From Lentibacillus amyloliquefaciens (lineage in GTDB: Bacteria > Bacillota > Bacilli > Bacillales > Amphibacillaceae): a DNA stretch of 64,000 nucleotides. The notes beneath the pieces were generated by a model. That model was not told the origin of the DNA and ran no database searches. It was given only the letters and a program-made list of their open reading frames with translations. Of this stretch, positions 60,811 through 64,000 are shown piece after piece. Numbering within the stretch: position 1 is the stretch's first letter; every line of letters begins with the position of its first letter. Where the stretch lies: NCBI RefSeq assembly GCF_001307805.1, contig NZ_CP013862.1:310001-374000 (forward strand), given 5' to 3'. Position numbers and translations under genes: made by a program.

Positions 60811-61077
60811 ATGGCAGTAAAAATCCGCATGAAGCGTATGGGAGCAAAGCGTAATCCATTTTACCGCATTGTTGTAGCTGATTCACGTTCACCAAGGGAC
60901 GGTCGTTTTATTGAGCAGATTGGAACATATAATCCGGTTGCGAATCCAATTGAAGTTAAAATAGATGAGGATAAAGCTCTGGATTGGATGACAAATGGCG
61001 CCAAGCCGAGTGATACAGTCCGTAACCTTTTCTCTAAACAAGGCATCATGACAAAATTCCACGAACAGAAAAACTAA
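60811..61077 (+). CDS. rpsP: 30S ribosomal protein S16
   Basis: An 88-residue S16 protein needed for 30S assembly, starting [20 protein letters not shown] with [28 protein letters not shown] lies immediately before ATG 60811; an in-frame ATG at 60787 precedes the ribosome site and is rejected. It heads the rpsP-khpA-ylqD-rimM-trmD group. Confidence 0.97.
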   Translation: MAVKIRMKRMGAKRNPFYRIVVADSRSPRDGRFIEQIGTYNPVANPIEVKIDEDKALDWMTNGAKPSDTVRNLFSKQGIMTKFHEQKN

Positions 61078-61098
61078 CCGTAAAGTAGTGTGATAATC

Positions 61099-61326
61099 AT
61101 GAAAGCCCTGATTGAAACGATTGTAACGCCATTAGTCGATCATCCTGAGGACATCGTCGTGACGGAAGCAGAAGAAGATTCAAAAGTAGTCTATCACCTG
61201 ACCGTCAATCAAAACGATGTCGGTAAGGTGATTGGTAAAAATGGACGGATTGCCAAAGCAATTCGGACAGTTGTTTATGCTGCAAAAACGGAATCAAACA
61301 ATCGTATTTATTTAGATATTATGTAA
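61099..61326 (+). CDS. khpA: KH-domain RNA-binding protein KhpA (YlqC)
   Basis: A 75-residue single KH domain with the GxxG loop in VGKVIGKNGRIAKAIRTVVY. KhpA pairs with KhpB (Jag) and binds many small RNAs and mRNAs in Firmicutes. The start may be ATG 61099 or the GTG at 61090; neither has a strong ribosome site. Confidence 0.9.
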   Translation: MKALIETIVTPLVDHPEDIVVTEAEEDSKVVYHLTVNQNDVGKVIGKNGRIAKAIRTVVYAAKTESNNRIYLDIM

Positions 61327-61353
61327 AGGGAGAGGGGACACCTTTCCCTTTTT
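61325..61353 (+). terminator. Hairpin after khpA
   Basis: AAAGGGAGAGG pairs with CCTTTCCCTTT (one G-T pair), with a 5-base loop and a short T run. It probably trims part of the transcript before ylqD. Confidence 0.6.
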
Positions 61354-61408
61354 ACAAATCTGATGGATTCATCTCTATTTCAAAGTGTAGAGAGAGCGGG
61401 GAACCAAT

Positions 61409-61798
61409 ATGCAAATCATTAAAAAGGTCCTGATAAAACAAATTGTCACTGAAAAAAGCAAAGAAAAATTACGCAACAATTTTAACGATCATAAAATGCG
61501 GCTTGAACAAGAGTGTCAACAATTAAGGTTTGAACAACGCAAACTTGAAAACAAACGAAGCATGTCCAAACAGGAACTTTCTCAGCGTTTTCAGCAGGAA
61601 ATAAAAAACCGAAAAGAAAAAATTAAACTCGTTGATTTTAAAATTGAACAATTGGATATTCTGGAACTTGGCAGTGAAATTACCGAAAAAGAAGTTGAAG
61701 CTCTTGTTGAAGTCAAAGAAGGATCGCATTGGAACGAAATCATGGAATCTTCAGCCATCATCATAAAAGATGATGTCGTTGTCCGAATTGATGAATAG
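61409..61798 (+). CDS. ylqD: YlqD family protein
   Basis: A 129-residue protein with a charged N-terminal coiled coil (residues about 15-70, rich in K, E, Q and R) and a small C-terminal beta part ending SSAIIIKDDVVVRID. It matches YlqD in size, shape and place between khpA and rimM; its function is unknown. Confidence 0.87.
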   Translation: MQIIKKVLIKQIVTEKSKEKLRNNFNDHKMRLEQECQQLRFEQRKLENKRSMSKQELSQRFQQEIKNRKEKIKLVDFKIEQLDILELGSEITEKEVEALVEVKEGSHWNEIMESSAIIIKDDVVVRIDE

Positions 61799-61809
61799 CA
61801 GGTGATGAC

Positions 61810-62322
61810 ATGACAAATATGTTTAATGTCGGAAAAATTGTCAATACACATGGCATAAAAGGTGAAGTTAAAGTTCAGCGTATAACAGATTTTGAAGACC
61901 GCTTTCATAGCGGCGGCCGTTTATTTCTGGAGAAGGAAAATGGTCAGCTGCTGGAGTTGGAAATTGATGGCCATCGCATACATAAAGGGTTTGATTTGGT
62001 ACAGTTTTCGGGTTTTAACAATATTAACGATGTTGAACAGTTTAAAGGCCTTAACTTGAAGATCGATGAGGAGCAGCAGACTGAACTGGATAAAAATGAA
62101 TTTTATTTTCATGAAATTATCGGGTGTGTTGTTTACCTGACAAATGGTGAAAAACTTGGAATCATCAAAGAAATCCTCACCCCCGGTGCAAACGATGTGT
62201 GGGTGGTGAGCCGTAAGGACGAAAAAGATGTATTAATCCCTTATGTTGAAGGTATTGTGAAAGAGGTAGACATATCGGAACAAAAAGTAACCATTGAACC
62301 AATGGAAGGATTGCTTGACTGA
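61810..62322 (+). CDS. rimM: 16S rRNA processing protein RimM
   Basis: A 170-residue 30S maturation factor with an N-terminal RimM domain ([21 protein letters not shown]) and a C-terminal PRC-barrel ([20 protein letters not shown]). It works on the 30S head around S19. It shares its last base with the trmD start. Confidence 0.96.
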   Translation: MTNMFNVGKIVNTHGIKGEVKVQRITDFEDRFHSGGRLFLEKENGQLLELEIDGHRIHKGFDLVQFSGFNNINDVEQFKGLNLKIDEEQQTELDKNEFYFHEIIGCVVYLTNGEKLGIIKEILTPGANDVWVVSRKDEKDVLIPYVEGIVKEVDISEQKVTIEPMEGLLD

Positions 62323-63044
62323 TGCATATTGATGTACTGACTTTATTCCCGGAGATGATTTCAGGTGTATTTAATGCTTCGATTTTACAAAAAGCGCAGG
62401 AAAAAGAAAAATTCAGCTATCAACTGGTAAACTTCCGGGATTACTCTAAAAACAAACATATGAAGGTAGATGATTATCCTTACGGGGGAGGTGCAGGAAT
62501 GGTGCTGACACCACAGCCCGTTTTTGATGCGGTGGATGCCGTAACAAAGAAGAAACAAACGAAACCGCGTATCATTTTAATGTGTCCGCAGGGTGAACCA
62601 TATAATCAGCAAAAAGCGGAAGAATTGGCTGAAGAAGACCATCTCGTATTCATCTGTGGTCACTATGAGGGGTATGATGAGCGAATCAGGCAACAGCTTA
62701 TCACCGATGAGATTTCAATCGGTGACTATGTTTTGACCGGCGGTGAACTTGGTGCTATGGCTGTAATTGACAGTGTTGTCAGATTATTGCCCGATGTGCT
62801 GGGCAATACGGAATCAGCCCCGGAGGATTCATTTTCAACCGGCCTTCTCGAACATCCGCATTACACCAGACCCGCAGATTTTCGGGGTATGAAAGTACCG
62901 GACGTACTGTTATCAGGAAATCATGCGAAGATTGATGAATGGCGAAGAAGGGAATCGCTGAAACGTACCTTTGAAAGGCGGAAAGATTTAATCGATGAAG
63001 CGGATTTAACAGAAGAAGAAAAAAAATTATTCGATGAAAGTTAG
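62322..63044 (+). CDS. trmD: tRNA (guanine-N1)-methyltransferase TrmD
   Basis: This 240-residue SPOUT enzyme methylates G37 of tRNA and prevents frameshifting. The motifs [29 protein letters not shown], the trefoil-knot [15 protein letters not shown] and [12 protein letters not shown] are conserved. It follows rimM without a gap. Confidence 0.97.
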   Translation: MHIDVLTLFPEMISGVFNASILQKAQEKEKFSYQLVNFRDYSKNKHMKVDDYPYGGGAGMVLTPQPVFDAVDAVTKKKQTKPRIILMCPQGEPYNQQKAEELAEEDHLVFICGHYEGYDERIRQQLITDEISIGDYVLTGGELGAMAVIDSVVRLLPDVLGNTESAPEDSFSTGLLEHPHYTRPADFRGMKVPDVLLSGNHAKIDEWRRRESLKRTFERRKDLIDEADLTEEEKKLFDES

Positions 63045-63046
63045 TG

Positions 63047-63075
63047 TTGAACTCACTGCTTTATTATGATATATT
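63047..63075 (+). promoter_or_regulatory. Promoter of rplS
   Basis: TTGAAC at 63047-63052 and TATATT at 63070-63075 are spaced 17 bases, directly after trmD. Confidence 0.7.
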
Positions 63076-63079
63076 AATC

Positions 63080-63150
63080 ATTGTGCTTAAGTTCGTTTAA
63101 GCGCGCTAAAACGATGTTCCGCTGTCCCATAGAGTGATATGAGCATTAGT
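63080..63150 (+). promoter_or_regulatory. Candidate L19 ribosomal protein leader
   Basis: A hairpin GCTTAA / TTAAGC at 63084-63101 is followed by GCGCGCTAAAACGATG and GTTCCGCTGTCCCAT. The position and the short hairpins fit the L19 leader known upstream of rplS in Bacillales; the match was judged from memory only. Confidence 0.45.
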
Positions 63151-63169
63151 TTGGAAGGAGTGAACCAGG

Positions 63170-63514
63170 ATGCAAAACATAATCGAAGAAGTGACAAAAG
63201 ATCAGCTTCGTACAGATCATCCTGATTTCCGCCCCGGTGACACTGTGAAAGTTCACCTTAAAGTTATTGAAGGCACACGTGAACGTGTTCAGGTATTTGA
63301 AGGTGTTGTCATCAAACGCCAAGGCGGCGGAATCAGTGAAACATTTACGGTAAGAAAAATTTCTTACGGTATCGGTGTAGAGCGTACAATCCCGCTCCAT
63401 TCACCACGTATTGCGAAAATCGAAGTTTCCCGCCGTGGTATTGTTCGTCGCGCGAAACTGTATTATCTTCGTAATCTGCGCGGTAAAGCAGCACGTATTA
63501 AAGAACGCCGCTAA
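63170..63514 (+). CDS. rplS: 50S ribosomal protein L19
   Basis: A 114-residue L19 protein at the 30S-50S interface: [66 protein letters not shown] precedes ATG 63170. A terminator follows. Confidence 0.97.
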   Translation: MQNIIEEVTKDQLRTDHPDFRPGDTVKVHLKVIEGTRERVQVFEGVVIKRQGGGISETFTVRKISYGIGVERTIPLHSPRIAKIEVSRRGIVRRAKLYYLRNLRGKAARIKERR

Positions 63515-63537
63515 TCCGTCAAATGGAACAATCATTG

Positions 63538-63575
63538 TAAAGGGGCTTGTTTTATTCATACAAGCTCCTTTTTAC
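63538..63575 (+). terminator. Intrinsic terminator after rplS
   Basis: The stem AGGGGCTTG / CAAGCTCCTT with an 11-base loop ends in TTTTT. Confidence 0.88.
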
Positions 63576-63599
63576 ATTGAATACATTCATGAACTGACA

Positions 63600-63608
63600 T
63601 GGTATAAT
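63600..63608 (+). promoter_or_regulatory. Extended -10 promoter of the signal peptidase gene
   Basis: TATAAT at 63603-63608, preceded by TGG, gives an extended -10; the nearest -35 (TTGAAT at 63577) is 20 bases away, so it is weak. Confidence 0.55.
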
Positions 63609-63649
63609 AAAAACACAATGACATATATGCAGCAGGCGGTGGGGAATTT

Positions 63650-64000
63650 ATGGAGAAAGTGAAAAGTGAGTGGTTTGACTGGATAAAAGCTTTATTAATA
63701 GCGTTTGGTCTGTTTTTTATCATTCGAACCTTCTTTTTTGCACCGATTGTTGTTGACGGCCCATCCATGATGCCGACATTACATAACGGGGATCAAATGA
63801 TTGTCAATAAATTTGTATATCAGATACAAGAACCTGACCGTTTTGATATTGTTGTGTTTCATGCATCCGACCGAAAAGATTTTATCAAACGTATTATTGG
63901 TTTGCCGGGAGAACATGTGGCTGTCGAAAATGATCAATTATATATTAATGGTGAGCAGGTGAAGGAATCTTTCTTGAGGGAACGAAAAGAAAAGATGCCA
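63650..64000 (+). CDS. lepB: Signal peptidase I (N-terminal part)
   Basis: The first 117 residues of a type I signal peptidase; the gene runs out of the window. One N-terminal membrane helix (about 12-30), the nucleophile Ser39 in VDGPSMMPTL and the general base Lys80 in DFIKRIIGLPGE are present. It is of the Bacillus SipS/SipT type and sits after rplS. GGTGGGG precedes ATG 63650. Confidence 0.93.
   Translation, partial: MEKVKSEWFDWIKALLIAFGLFFIIRTFFFAPIVVDGPSMMPTLHNGDQMIVNKFVYQIQEPDRFDIVVFHASDRKDFIKRIIGLPGEHVAVENDQLYINGEQVKESFLRERKEKMP

Overview
The window is a conserved chromosomal stretch of a low-GC, endospore-forming Bacillaceae bacterium. SigG, SpoVM, DivIVA, FapR, PrkC/PrpC, RemA and RqcH are all present, in nearly the gene order of the Bacillus subtilis sigG to sipS region. 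The repeats and protein divergence suggest a relative of Virgibacillus, Lentibacillus or Oceanobacillus, but that is an inference. No rRNA, tRNA, CRISPR array, prophage or transposase gene was seen.

Layout. 1-4.8 kb: 3' end of sigG, then the ylmCDE-sepF-ylmGH-divIVA division cluster. 4.8-8.1 kb: ileS behind an Ile T-box. 8.1-8.65 kb: a composite inverted-repeat element in place of a gene. 8.65-10 kb: lspA and an RluD-type pseudouridine synthase. 10-21.8 kb: the pyrimidine operon pyrR-pyrP-pyrB-pyrC-carA-carB-pyrK-pyrD-pyrF-pyrE, with two PyrR attenuators. 21.8-23.3 kb: a LysR regulator gene broken by a frameshift, followed by ohr. 23.4-28 kb: rqcH (minus strand) divergent from a P-type cation ATPase gene. 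28-40.7 kb: remA-gmk-rpoZ-coaBC-priA-fmt-rsmB-prpC-prkC-rsgA-rpe-thiN-spoVM. 40.7-41.4 kb: a second composite repeat and several hairpins. 41.4-49.1 kb: rpmB (minus), yloU, yloV, a purine permease gene (minus), sdaAB-sdaAA, recG. 49.1-53.7 kb: fapR-plsX-fabD-fabG-acpP-rnc. 53.9-64 kb: a small UPF0435 gene (minus), then smc-ftsY-ylxM-ffh-rpsP-khpA-ylqD-rimM-trmD-rplS and the 5' part of a signal peptidase gene.

How the genes work together. The pyr operon makes UMP from bicarbonate, glutamine and aspartate, and PyrR senses the product at RNA hairpins. fapR-plsX-fabD-fabG-acpP starts and elongates fatty acids under malonyl-CoA control. ftsY, ylxM and ffh, with the signal peptidase and lspA, serve membrane targeting and signal-peptide removal. 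rpsP, rplS, rpmB, rimM, trmD, rsmB, rsgA, fmt and ileS serve ribosomes and translation. sepF, ylmG, divIVA and smc serve division and chromosome organisation. prpC and prkC form a phosphatase/kinase signalling pair.

What stands out is not a new protein system. It is (i) two related elements with matching terminal inverted repeats and internal inverted duplications, plus a third degenerate copy, (ii) apparent one-base frameshifts at G runs in pyrR and in the LysR gene, (iii) loss from the usual order of ylyA, yicC, def and rlmN, two of these sites being occupied by palindromic DNA, and (iv) a compact pair of face-to-face overlapping promoters between the purine permease and sdaAB.
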